In this document: piece after piece, positions 7,091 to 15,146 of the stretch
Position numbering within the stretch: the first letter of the stretch is position 1
Layout of the letters: each line of letters opens with the position of its first letter
Origin: Bacteroidota bacterium
GTDB lineage: Bacteria > Bacteroidota > Rhodothermia > Rhodothermales > Rubricoccaceae
NCBI GenBank assembly: GCA_039821555.1
Contig: JBCBNX010000008.1
Coordinates: 1-64,000 of the forward strand
Length of the DNA: 64,000 bases
Direction: 5' to 3'
Notes under the pieces: generated by a model
The model's database searches: none
What the model was told of the DNA's origin: nothing
Seen by the model: the letters and a program-made list of their open reading frames with translations, nothing else
Program-made: the position numbers and the translations under genes

Positions 7091-8386
7091 TTAGAACTGC
7101 ACGGTCGCTTCGACACGCTCACCATCGCGCTCCACGATGATGGGGGCCGCATCGCCGACATCGAAGCTGGAGAGAGCTTCCATGTAGGTCTGGATGTCGG
7201 TGATGTCCGTGTCGCCGAGACGCACCACCACGTCGCCATCCTGCAGCCCGGCACGCTCGGCGGCCCGGTCGCTGAGTACCGCGTCGATGCGCATGCCCTC
7301 ACCGGTGAAGACGTAGTCTGGCATCACGCCGAGGCCGACGCGGAACGACATCGAGCGCTGCGACTGGTCTTGCGTCTTAGTGAACGCGATCGCGGCATCG
7401 TCGTCGAGGTCTTCGATCACGCGCACGGCGAAGTCTGCGACGGTGGCGAGGCCCTCGTAGTCGATGAGGTGGCTGTCGTCGACGGGCGTGTGGTAGTCGG
7501 TGTGCTGGCCCGTGAAGAAGTGCAGCACAGGGATGTCTGCGAGGTAGAACGAGGCGTGGTCGGACGGTCCCAGCCCGGACTCGGTGCGGGCGAGCGTGAG
7601 GCCCGTCGCCTCGGCCACCGCGTCGAGCGCAGCGCCCCACGCAGGCGAGGTGCCAACGCCGTTGACAGCGAGCACGCCGTTCTCCGCCTCGCTGTCCTTC
7701 GTGTCGGCAAGCCGCCCCACCATGTCGAGGTTGAGCATGTAGGCGACGGTCGTGCCCTCCATGCCTTCGAGGGTGCTGACGAAGTACTTTGAGCCGTGGA
7801 GGCCCATCTCCTCGCCAGAGAACGCCACGAAGACGACGTTGCGCGCCTGGGCGTTCGAGGCAACAAGCCGCTCGGCGATGGCGAAGAGCGCCGCCGTGCC
7901 CGAGGCGTTGTCGTCCGCCCCGTTGTGGATCGCCTCCTCGCCCGGCGCGCGTGACCCCATGCCGCCGTAGCCAAGCGCATCGTAGTGCGCCCCCACCACA
8001 ATCGTCTCGGCGGCTCCGCGATCCAGCACGCCGATCACGTTGCGCGCGTTCATGGAGACCGTTTCGCCTCCGCCGTGCGGGTTGGTGCTCACCTGGAACG
8101 TGAAGGGCTGCGTCCAGCCGCCGTCGTCGCCTCCGGGTGTGAGTCCGACTTCGGCGAAGCGGCGGGCGATGTAGTCGGCGGCCAGCGCCTCGCCAGGCGT
8201 GCCCGGCTGCCGCCCTTCGAGGAGGTCCGAGGCGAGGTAGGCCACGTCGAAGCGCAGCGCCTCGACGGGATCAGACGGGGCGATTTGCGGCGGGGTGGTC
8301 GTCGCGCAACCGCTGGCGAGCAGCAACGCAACGCACGCGCTCAGGAACAGGGACGAATGTGGTGTAGAGATCATGGCGGGTACCAT
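7091..8386 (-). CDS. M28-family zinc aminopeptidase lipoprotein with C-terminal PDZ domain
   Basis: A 431-residue predicted lipoprotein. The lipobox LLASGC places the mature N-terminal Cys at about residue 27. The M28 core (about 90-320) shows VGAHYDALG, GADDNASG, FSGEEMGLHGS, NLDMVGRL and the final HTDYHTPVDD, which supply the two-zinc ligands and the catalytic Glu. A PDZ domain follows (about 350-431, with RAGLQDGDVVVRLGD). Related enzymes trim peptides in the periplasm or at the cell surface. Position: 5 bases after the PepSY gene and 29 before the MFS gene, so likely co-transcribed. An alternative start is the ATG at 8374. Confidence 0.88.
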   Translation of the reverse strand: MVPAMISTPHSSLFLSACVALLLASGCATTTPPQIAPSDPVEALRFDVAYLASDLLEGRQPGTPGEALAADYIARRFAEVGLTPGGDDGGWTQPFTFQVSTNPHGGGETVSMNARNVIGVLDRGAAETIVVGAHYDALGYGGMGSRAPGEEAIHNGADDNASGTAALFAIAERLVASNAQARNVVFVAFSGEEMGLHGSKYFVSTLEGMEGTTVAYMLNLDMVGRLADTKDSEAENGVLAVNGVGTSPAWGAALDAVAEATGLTLARTESGLGPSDHASFYLADIPVLHFFTGQHTDYHTPVDDSHLIDYEGLATVADFAVRVIEDLDDDAAIAFTKTQDQSQRSMSFRVGLGVMPDYVFTGEGMRIDAVLSDRAAERAGLQDGDVVVRLGDTDITDIQTYMEALSSFDVGDAAPIIVERDGERVEATVQF

Positions 8387-8391
8387 CGAGG

Positions 8392-10059
8392 TTAGAGCGA
8401 GAGAGCAGGTTCAGCAGGCGTCTTGGGATTCAACGCGACCTGTGTGGGCCCCGGCGTGGTGCGCAGACGAGCCGTAACCGCGAAGAGGAGTAGCGCTCCG
8501 AGTACGAAGCCCACGTCGATCCACAGCGTGCTCCACCACGCCATCGCGACGCTCACCCACGGCCAGGCCCCCGTGGCCAATCCGTTGGCGACCGGGACGG
8601 CGAGGCAAAGCACGCCTGCGAGTGCGAGCTGCCACCGGGCAGTCCATGCGGCTGAGCGGCCAAAGAACGCAGCGCCGATGAGCAGCCCCCACGCGGCGAA
8701 AAAGAGCGACTCCTCCCAGACGTGGAGGTTGTCGACGCCGTCGGGCATCAGCAGCGCAACGACGAACAACACAGGCACTGCTGCTACGAGTCCGCATCCG
8801 AACCCCACCGTCAGTCTGGCCAGAAGCCGGTGCAGACGCGGCGTCGCGTTCGGGTTCTTGGGACGCCGTACGACGATCCACAGCACGTTGCCCGTCAGGA
8901 TCACGGCGCTGGTAGCGAGTGCGAGCACGAAGAAGAGCGCATCGAGCAGCCAGCCGCCCACATCACCGTAGTGGAGTTGCTCCGTGACCGCATACGTCGC
9001 CCCGAGGGCCGTCGGCGAGGTCGGCGGATTGTGGGCGATCAGGTCCCCCGTCGCAGCACTCAGCGTGGTGCGCCCCGAGGTGGTGAGCGTTTCCTCGATG
9101 TGCCCGCGAATCGTCGCTGTGGCTCCGGCATCGCCCCACTGTCGGTAGACGACACGGATCGGATCGACGCCTCTCCACCCTTCCGGAAGAGCCGCTGTGA
9201 GTGCGTCCGGGAGCAGCATCGCAGCTATCTGGCCGGTCGAGTCGGCTTCGGGGACGCCCACGCCATAGGTCGCGGTGTCGTAGGCATCGCGGTCGCCGTC
9301 GAAGAAATGGTCGGTGATCGGCGCGTTGAAGAGGATCATGATGGCGATGATGCCGCCCGTGACGGAGTACATCACCGCGAACGGTAGTCCGACCAGCCCG
9401 AGAACCGTGTGCGCGTCCGAGAGGGCCGTTCGTAGCCCGCCACGCGCGCGGAAGGTGTGCCACTCCCTCGGGAGCTTCTTGAGGTGGATCAGCAAGCCGC
9501 TCACCGTCCCGAAGAGCATGAACACCGCGAAGAGGCCCGCGATGGCGATGCCGATCAGTGAGTGCCCAGGGAGCACGTAGCGGAGTTGGAGGAGGAAGTG
9601 CAGCTGGTAGAGGATGAGGCTCAGACGGCTCTCCTCGGCGAACGCAAACGCCTCGCCCGTCGTGACACTCACCTGCTGAACGACAGCTACGTCCTCGCCC
9701 TCGGGGGTGTAGCGCACGAACACGGACCGGCGCTCTCCAAAGGGATAGAACACCGTCGCCTCGGAGCCCAGCGCTGGCGGAGTCTCGTCGAACAACGGGC
9801 CGACAACCTCGTCGGTCGTAAGCGCGACAGGGCCACGCAGGGCCACGTTGGCGTAGGCGTCGAGCTGGGTGCGGTAGAGTGCGAACGCCCCGCTGAAGAA
9901 GATGACGAAGAGCACGAGGCCCAGCGTCACGCCCGTCGCCGAGTGGGCGTCCCACATGAGCCGCTGAGCACGCGTGCTCAGGCCACGCCGCCGTATCGGC
10001 GAGACGGGCACGGCGCGATGCCGTGGGCTCGGTGGAGGTTGTGGAGCAGGTGTTGCCAT
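8392..10059 (-). CDS. PepSY-associated transmembrane protein (iron uptake, PiuB/FoxB-like)
   Basis: A 555-residue inner-membrane protein of the PepSY_TM family. Seen: first helix after LMWDAHSATGVTLGLVLF, where the W-D-x-H-S-x-x-G motif recurs in the paralog at 21132; a PepSY-like periplasmic region; a central helix with LLQLRYVLPGHSLIG; then a bundle of C-terminal helices including RRPKNPNATPRLHRLLARL. Family members sit in siderophore loci, and some act as inner-membrane ferric-siderophore reductases. The ATG at 10059 is preferred; a GTG at 10092 is possible. It opens the unit PepSY - M28 peptidase - MFS. Confidence 0.85.
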   Translation of the reverse strand: MATPAPQPPPSPRHRAVPVSPIRRRGLSTRAQRLMWDAHSATGVTLGLVLFVIFFSGAFALYRTQLDAYANVALRGPVALTTDEVVGPLFDETPPALGSEATVFYPFGERRSVFVRYTPEGEDVAVVQQVSVTTGEAFAFAEESRLSLILYQLHFLLQLRYVLPGHSLIGIAIAGLFAVFMLFGTVSGLLIHLKKLPREWHTFRARGGLRTALSDAHTVLGLVGLPFAVMYSVTGGIIAIMILFNAPITDHFFDGDRDAYDTATYGVGVPEADSTGQIAAMLLPDALTAALPEGWRGVDPIRVVYRQWGDAGATATIRGHIEETLTTSGRTTLSAATGDLIAHNPPTSPTALGATYAVTEQLHYGDVGGWLLDALFFVLALATSAVILTGNVLWIVVRRPKNPNATPRLHRLLARLTVGFGCGLVAAVPVLFVVALLMPDGVDNLHVWEESLFFAAWGLLIGAAFFGRSAAWTARWQLALAGVLCLAVPVANGLATGAWPWVSVAMAWWSTLWIDVGFVLGALLLFAVTARLRTTPGPTQVALNPKTPAEPALSL

Positions 10060-10175
10060 CGGGACGAGGTGAAGAGAGGCGAGTGTATCCACACGCTCAC
10101 GAGTCGTTTCAGTCGAAACGGGATTGCGGACGAATTGACCGTTTTGTTGGTAGGATACTGAGGCGTTTAACGCCG

Positions 10176-10211
10176 CCGCCCTACAAGCCCACTAGGTGGG
10201 TTGCAGGGCGG
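10176..10211 (-). terminator. Strong hairpin after the TonB receptor gene, likely terminator
   Basis: CCGCCCT (10176-10182) pairs with AGGGCGG (10205-10211) and GCCCAC pairs with GTGGGT further in, leaving a small bulge and a TAG loop. It lies about 60 bases beyond the end of the upstream TonB receptor gene and 117 before the PepSY gene. No long T-run is seen, so the function is inferred from position. Confidence 0.5.
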
Positions 10212-10272
10212 TAGGGCTTGCGGACCCCAGAATGCAAGCCTTGTCGGCGCTGCGCAGCGCGCAGAGCGGGGG

Positions 10273-12849
10273 CTACAACGTGAAGTTGAGCGTGACCGTG
10301 ACGTTGCGCCCGAAGCCGTTGCGACGGCGGCTGGCGAAGATCGGCCCCACCTGCCGCTGCGAGATCGCCGGGATGTAGGTCTCGTTGAGCAGGTTGAGGA
10401 ACTGCACGCTCAGCCGGGCACCCACGTCCCCGAAGAGGTCATCCGGGAAGACATAGGTGACGCCCGCGTCGACGGTCGTGTAGCCGCGCAGCACGTAGGC
10501 ATCAGCGCGGGCGGGGTCGCCTGCCATCGTTGTGTCAGGCACGCCGTTCTTGTCTTCGTCGAGGAGGAAGGTGAAGGCGCGCGTCCGGTTGTTGAGGGTA
10601 TAGACCTCCGCATTAAACGAGAGGCCGTCCACCATCGGCAGGGCGTACGTCGCACGGAGCGTTGTCGTGAGCGGAATCGTCTCCACCGTCGAGGCCGGCC
10701 GGAAGGTGCCGTCGTCCTCGTCAAGGAGGCCCGCGTCGATGAGCTCCTGCGGCGGCTGCGGTTTGAGGTCCGTCTCGGTGACCGAAACGTCAGCTCCGAC
10801 GCGGAGCCCTGCCGCCGGGACCGCGTCGACGCTCACTTCGAAGCCGTAGTTGCGTTGCGGGGCCTGGATGCGCTCGCCCTGGCCCGTTGACGAATTGAAG
10901 CGGATCTGCGAGGCGTCCTCAGAGAAGGCGAAGAAGCCCGCGACGCCATACGCGAAGTTGTCCCCAACCTGGCCACGCACGCCGAAGTCGACGCTGTTCA
11001 CGATCTGCGGCGAGACGATCTCGTCGCCCTGGATCGGGATACCCGGGTCGACGTTCACGACAAGGAAGGCGAGGCTAGGCAGCGAGAAGCCCTGCGCGAA
11101 GTTGGCATAGAGCGTCGTCTGCGGGACGACTTCGTAGGCCGCGCCGAGATTGAGCGACAGGCCCGCGTTGTAGCCCGAGCCACCGGGGCGCTGCACGCCG
11201 GGCTCCACGCGCGTGAACGTGGGCGTGAACGGGAGGATATCGAACGCGATCATGTCGTAGCGCGCGCCCGCGGTCAGGCGGAGCGCCTCGATGGGATCGT
11301 AGTCGGCCTGGACGAAGAGGCCGCCGCTGGTGAGCTCCGACGGAGCCCCCTGGTCCTGGATGCCGAGCGACGCATCGAAGCGGTTCTCGCGGTCGAACGG
11401 CTCATCGCTGGAGATCGTGACCGGCGTCGAGTCCTCGGCGTAGAGAATGTCGCCGCCGCCGGTCACCACGACCTGCTCGCCGATGGGCCGGACATACTCG
11501 GCGCGGGCACCGTACTGCGTCGCGGCCGTGCTCGTCTGGAAGAGGCCGGGCCACGAGTCCGGGAAGGTCCCCCCGTTGCGCTGGAGGAACGGGCGGATAT
11601 CGGAGCCGCTCTGCTGGAAGTTGAGGTCGAAGAGGTAGGCCTGCACGGTGAGCGCGCCGCCGCCGAGCGCCGTGTTCTCGTAGGTCGCGTTGAGCGCCGT
11701 GTATTCCTGGCTGATTGGGTTGTCGTAGCTGAAGGCCGTCTCGACCTCCTGGCCGATGGCGGCGGAGCCCTCGGGGTCGGCCGTCACGTCTTCTTCCCGC
11801 ACAATGGGCTCGAAGAAGAGGTCGTTGGGCTCGGCATAGGTCCGGTTGAGCGAGACCTGCACCCGCTGCGACGGGGTGATGTTGTAGCCCACTTTGGCGA
11901 AGAAGGCGAAGTCGTCGTAGGCCGACGTGCGGTTGGGCGCGATCCGCTCGCCGTCGGGCCGGAACTGGCCGTTGGTCCGCTCCGCGGACCCGCTGACCAC
12001 GTAGGTGAGCTTGTTGTCGAGCACGGTGCCCGAGACGGTCAGCGCCGAGCGCAGGTCGATGGCATCGCCGTCGAGCACGGCCCCGTCCACGAGGTAGTTG
12101 CGCGAGAAGAGGTTGAGGTCCACCGCGAGCGGCTGCTCGCTCGCCTCCTTGGTGAAGAACTGGATCACGCCGCCGGGAGCCCCGCCGCCGTAGATCGTCG
12201 AGGCCCCGTAGAGCACTTCGACGCGGTCCAGCACGGCCGGGTCGATGTTGCCCAACACGGCCCCGCGCAAGCCCTCATTGGTTTGGAGTGGGATACCGTC
12301 AACGAGGAAGAGTGGCGCGCGCCCGCGGAGTGTGGCAAGGAACACATCGTTGCCGACCGAGGGCGGCGTGAAGTTGGGCACGAACTTGCCCAGCGTGGCC
12401 GAGAGGTCGGAGGTCTGCTCTGTGTAGAGGTCGATGACTTCCTCCTGCACAACCGCGACCGCGCGGGGCGTCTCGGACAAGTCCTCGGCGCGACGCGAAG
12501 CCGTCACCGACACGCCGCTGAGCCCGAGCACGTCGTCGGAGAGGGTGACGGTGACTTCGACTTCGCCCCCGGCAGGAACGTCCACCTCGCGCTCGGCGCG
12601 CTGGTAGCCGACGAGGGTCACGAGCAGCGTCCGCGCGCCTGCGGGAACGCCCCGCACCGCGAAGTTGCCGTCGAGGTCCGAAGCGGCCCCGAGCGTCGAA
12701 TTGTCGATGCGGACGTTTGCGCCAGGCAGTGGCGTCCCTTCGGCATCGACGACCTGGCCGATGATGCGACCCGTCTGGGCCATGCTGTCTGGAGTGAACA
12801 GCACACCGACGAGCAGCACGCTGAGTAGGAGAAGAAGGAAGCGAGACAT
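10273..12849 (-). CDS. TonB-dependent outer-membrane receptor (siderophore/iron type)
   Basis: An 858-residue receptor. Domains: signal peptide (1-24, ending DSMAQ), carboxypeptidase-regulatory-like beta sandwich (about 27-110, GRIIGQVVDAEGTPLPGANV), plug (about 115-240, with LFLVDGIPL and IDPAVLDRVEVLYGAS), then a 22-strand-type barrel ending in an aromatic beta signal (NVTVTLNFTL). The plug closely resembles ferric-siderophore receptors, and no SusD partner is present, so iron-chelate uptake is likelier than glycan uptake. It is the last gene of the long unit that starts with the FG-GAP genes; a terminator-like hairpin follows. The ligand cannot be named from sequence. Confidence 0.9.
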   Translation of the reverse strand: MSRFLLLLLSVLLVGVLFTPDSMAQTGRIIGQVVDAEGTPLPGANVRIDNSTLGAASDLDGNFAVRGVPAGARTLLVTLVGYQRAEREVDVPAGGEVEVTVTLSDDVLGLSGVSVTASRRAEDLSETPRAVAVVQEEVIDLYTEQTSDLSATLGKFVPNFTPPSVGNDVFLATLRGRAPLFLVDGIPLQTNEGLRGAVLGNIDPAVLDRVEVLYGASTIYGGGAPGGVIQFFTKEASEQPLAVDLNLFSRNYLVDGAVLDGDAIDLRSALTVSGTVLDNKLTYVVSGSAERTNGQFRPDGERIAPNRTSAYDDFAFFAKVGYNITPSQRVQVSLNRTYAEPNDLFFEPIVREEDVTADPEGSAAIGQEVETAFSYDNPISQEYTALNATYENTALGGGALTVQAYLFDLNFQQSGSDIRPFLQRNGGTFPDSWPGLFQTSTAATQYGARAEYVRPIGEQVVVTGGGDILYAEDSTPVTISSDEPFDRENRFDASLGIQDQGAPSELTSGGLFVQADYDPIEALRLTAGARYDMIAFDILPFTPTFTRVEPGVQRPGGSGYNAGLSLNLGAAYEVVPQTTLYANFAQGFSLPSLAFLVVNVDPGIPIQGDEIVSPQIVNSVDFGVRGQVGDNFAYGVAGFFAFSEDASQIRFNSSTGQGERIQAPQRNYGFEVSVDAVPAAGLRVGADVSVTETDLKPQPPQELIDAGLLDEDDGTFRPASTVETIPLTTTLRATYALPMVDGLSFNAEVYTLNNRTRAFTFLLDEDKNGVPDTTMAGDPARADAYVLRGYTTVDAGVTYVFPDDLFGDVGARLSVQFLNLLNETYIPAISQRQVGPIFASRRRNGFGRNVTVTLNFTL

Positions 12850-12946
12850 GGGGAAGAGCAGGGTGGAGTGAGAGAAGACGAGGCCGAAGCCTCATAGGGT
12901 GAGGGGCCCGGTGGTGGGCTCCCTCGGAGGGAATCGAGCGCAGGCC

Positions 12947-13438
12947 TCACCGGTCGGGTGGCAGGAAGGAGACGGGCCAGGTCGTCCGCGAGGCCGAGAC
13001 CCGCACGAGATGGAACACCGCGCCAGACTGCTCGGCACGCAGGGGCACACGCAGCGGCGCATAGCCGGGGGACACGACCGTGACGACCGTCGCCTGTGCG
13101 TTCGGCACACGCAGACGGAAGCGCCCCGACGCATCGACGCGGACCACGCGGGCGGCTCCCTCCGCACGCACGGCTGCGCGGGCAAGCGGCCAGCCGGACT
13201 CGGCGTCCACCACCTGCCCCGACACGGTGCGATGGAGCGGAGCCCTCGCGCTCGGCGCCACGGCGGTTGTGGCTACGGTGGTCGTATCCGTCTGCAACGG
13301 CGAGGCTGCCGTGGTCTTTTGTGTCGACGCCTGTTGGGCCCTGCTCTCGGCTGCGCCCAGCGTCAGGCCGCACACGGCCACGGCAACCACGGCCCAGCGA
13401 GGGCATCGGCTTCGCATTCGGTGGAGAGACAGACGCAT
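12947..13438 (-). CDS. Secreted protein with carboxypeptidase-regulatory-like domain
   Basis: A 163-residue exported protein: signal peptide (about 1-35, cleavage after SRAQ), a Thr/Ala-rich linker to about residue 70, then a single beta-sandwich domain (VSGQVVDAESGWPLARAAV, DASGRFRLRV, VVSPGYAPLRVPL). This is the same domain that opens TonB receptors, here without a barrel. It sits 97 bases before the TonB receptor gene and 18 after the small Cys-motif protein, in the same unit. It may assist the adjacent receptor or anchor a surface protein; the role is not established. Confidence 0.7.
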   Translation of the reverse strand: MRLSLHRMRSRCPRWAVVAVAVCGLTLGAAESRAQQASTQKTTAASPLQTDTTTVATTAVAPSARAPLHRTVSGQVVDAESGWPLARAAVRAEGAARVVRVDASGRFRLRVPNAQATVVTVVSPGYAPLRVPLRAEQSGAVFHLVRVSASRTTWPVSFLPPDR

Positions 13439-13456
13439 AGGACCGCATTGGTAGGA

Positions 13457-13822
13457 TTAGCTCTGCGGAGACGAACTCGCGGCATCCGTGCCGAGGGTGT
13501 CCGCGATCAGCGTATCGAGGTCGAGCATCGCGACGGCCCCCTGCACCAGTTCGCGCAGTTCCACGATCTCGTCGTGCGAGAACACGAGGCCCACCTCGCC
13601 GCTAGGCGTGTGGAGGTGGTAGCACCGGTCGCCGAGGTGAAAGCGCGGGTCTCGCTGGGGCTGTAGCCCGTCAAGGATCCGCCGCAGCACACGCAGGCCC
13701 TGCGGGTCGTTGGCGAGCACCACCGGCCCAAAGGCCACGTGGTAGTGGGGGCACGACGCGCATCGAAACACGACGCCGTTTTCGGTCTGGAAGAGGGGTT
13801 TGAAGACACCAGAGCAGTTCAT
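13457..13822 (-). CDS. Small paired-Cys protein, possibly DUF6686-like (copy 2)
   Basis: A 121-residue protein with a CASCPHYH metal-site-like motif near residue 22, a VAFGPVVL strand, and a C-terminal helix AVAMLDLDTLIADTL. It is a paralog of the protein at 13836 (same Cys motif position, same closing helix with the A-M-L-x-L-D-x-L-x-A-D-T-L pattern). The overall plan recalls DUF6686 proteins of Bacteroidetes, but the match is from memory and weak. The start at 13822 gives a 13-base gap to the upstream paralog; an ATG at 13864 would overlap it. Embedded between iron-uptake genes. Confidence 0.6.
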   Translation of the reverse strand: MNCSGVFKPLFQTENGVVFRCASCPHYHVAFGPVVLANDPQGLRVLRRILDGLQPQRDPRFHLGDRCYHLHTPSGEVGLVFSHDEIVELRELVQGAVAMLDLDTLIADTLGTDAASSSPQS

Positions 13823-13835
13823 GACAGCAGGCGGA

Positions 13836-14162
13836 TCAGGAGAGCGTGTCGGCGAGGAGGTCATCGAGTTCGAGCATGGCAGCGGTCCCGGCGAGGAGAT
13901 CCTGCCATTCGCGGAGTGCCTCGCACTCCAGCAGCAGGCGCACTTCCACAGGCGAGCCTTTCGGCGTCACCCGTACCACCCCCAGGCTGCCGACTTCCCA
14001 GCGCTCAGTCGAGACCGAGGTCGCCTCGCGGTACAGCGCGCCGAGGTCTTCGGGGCGGAGGCGGACGTGCGTCTGTCGAAACACCACCTCGAGGTGGTCG
14101 CAGCAGCCGCAGCGGAGGACGTGGCCCTGTGAAGTGTGGTAGAGTGTTTTAGACTTGGCCAT
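13836..14162 (-). CDS. Small paired-Cys protein, possibly DUF6686-like (copy 1)
   Basis: A 108-residue protein with CGCCDHLEVVF at residues 18-28 and the closing helix TAAMLELDDLLADTLS, both shared with the next gene. A Cys/His cluster of this kind may bind iron or zinc, or act in a redox step. The protein has no signal peptide, so it is cytoplasmic. Tandem duplication inside an iron operon suggests paired or hetero-oligomeric function; this is inference. The gene follows the methyltransferase by 66 bases, and the spacer contains a run of seven T on the coding strand. Confidence 0.6.
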   Translation of the reverse strand: MAKSKTLYHTSQGHVLRCGCCDHLEVVFRQTHVRLRPEDLGALYREATSVSTERWEVGSLGVVRVTPKGSPVEVRLLLECEALREWQDLLAGTAAMLELDDLLADTLS

Positions 14163-14228
14163 GCGATAAGAGCGTGAGAGGAAAAAAAGGAGGCAAAGAG
14201 AGCTCAGGAGACCTCGACCATCAGCGGC

Positions 14229-15119
14229 TCAAGGCGAACTAGATGGCCCGGCTGGCCTGTCGTGCAGGCGCAGGTGCACGAGGGTGCCCATGTAGAGATC
14301 GCGGAGCGGCTCGATGAGGCTGAGCAGCCCGAGGAGCCGCCACCGCATCCGAAAGCCCTGCGTGTAGTCACGCCGCACGACCACCTCCAGGCGCGGGTGC
14401 CAGTCCTCGACCTCGTAGACACGGTCGAAGTCGAGGTGCCACGGCATCGGCGGCATCGTGAAGCCTCCGAACTCCGCTTCGCCCAGCAGGGCGCGCTCGG
14501 AGAGGCGCTCGGGAATCACGTCGAAGGCGATCTCGGCCGTGCTGAACCGGTCTGCAAGCATGCAGAGGAGGCCGCGCACCTTCTCAGGCTCGAAGAACAT
14601 GAGCAGGCCCGCCGCGACGAAAAACGTCGGGGCTTCGGTGTCGAGGTCGTCCATCCACGCCGTGTCGAAGGCGGACGCGGCGATCATCCGGTGGCGCGGG
14701 CTCTCCTTGAAGAAGTGGCGCCGCAACGCGATCACCTCGGGCACGTCGAGGTCCACCCACGTCGCCTCGCCGTTGTCCAGCCGTGCCGACTGCGTGCCGA
14801 GCCCCACGCCGAGGTTGACGACGGTAGCCTTCGGGTAACGGCCCAGGAAGCTCTGCAGCCACTCGTCCATGACGCAGGCTCGGATGGAATGCGTGATGCG
14901 TCCCTCGCCGAACCGTGCGAAGTCGTAGTCGATCTGCGCGACCATCTTCTCGGCCTTCCGATCGATCAGGATGGGGTTGTCGCGGCCCGACTCCACGGCG
15001 CGGTTGTAGAGCGTCATGAGGAGGGTCTCTGGGACGCCGCCGAGGTCGGCGACCGAGACCAGGCCGGGCGTCGCGCGCGGCGACGCGGCTCGTGTCGAAA
15101 CCGTAGGTGGCAGTATCAT
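14229..15119 (-). CDS. Class I SAM methyltransferase of the leucine carboxyl methyltransferase/TcmP family
   Basis: A 296-residue cytoplasmic enzyme. Seen: VVNLGVGLGTQSARL (SAM-binding motif I, about 100-114), the conserved acidic WVDLDVPEVIALRR that follows, TFFVAAGLLMFFEPEKV and a GxxRxxxxD-like region ITHSIRACVMDEWL. Known members O-methylate tetracenomycin or phosphatase C termini, and relatives occur in siderophore and natural-product clusters. Here it is between TonB receptor (27 bases upstream) and Cys-motif genes (66 bases downstream) in an iron unit. Likely substrates would be a small carboxylated molecule, but none is evident. Confidence 0.8.
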   Translation of the reverse strand: MILPPTVSTRAASPRATPGLVSVADLGGVPETLLMTLYNRAVESGRDNPILIDRKAEKMVAQIDYDFARFGEGRITHSIRACVMDEWLQSFLGRYPKATVVNLGVGLGTQSARLDNGEATWVDLDVPEVIALRRHFFKESPRHRMIAASAFDTAWMDDLDTEAPTFFVAAGLLMFFEPEKVRGLLCMLADRFSTAEIAFDVIPERLSERALLGEAEFGGFTMPPMPWHLDFDRVYEVEDWHPRLEVVVRRDYTQGFRMRWRLLGLLSLIEPLRDLYMGTLVHLRLHDRPAGPSSSP

Positions 15120-15146
15120 CAGTGTGTCCTCGTTGAATCGGCACGA

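Noticed and set aside
14140..14162. Third metal box (TTTAGACTTGG)
   Set aside because: Only one half-site is present and it is part of the first codons of the 14162 gene.
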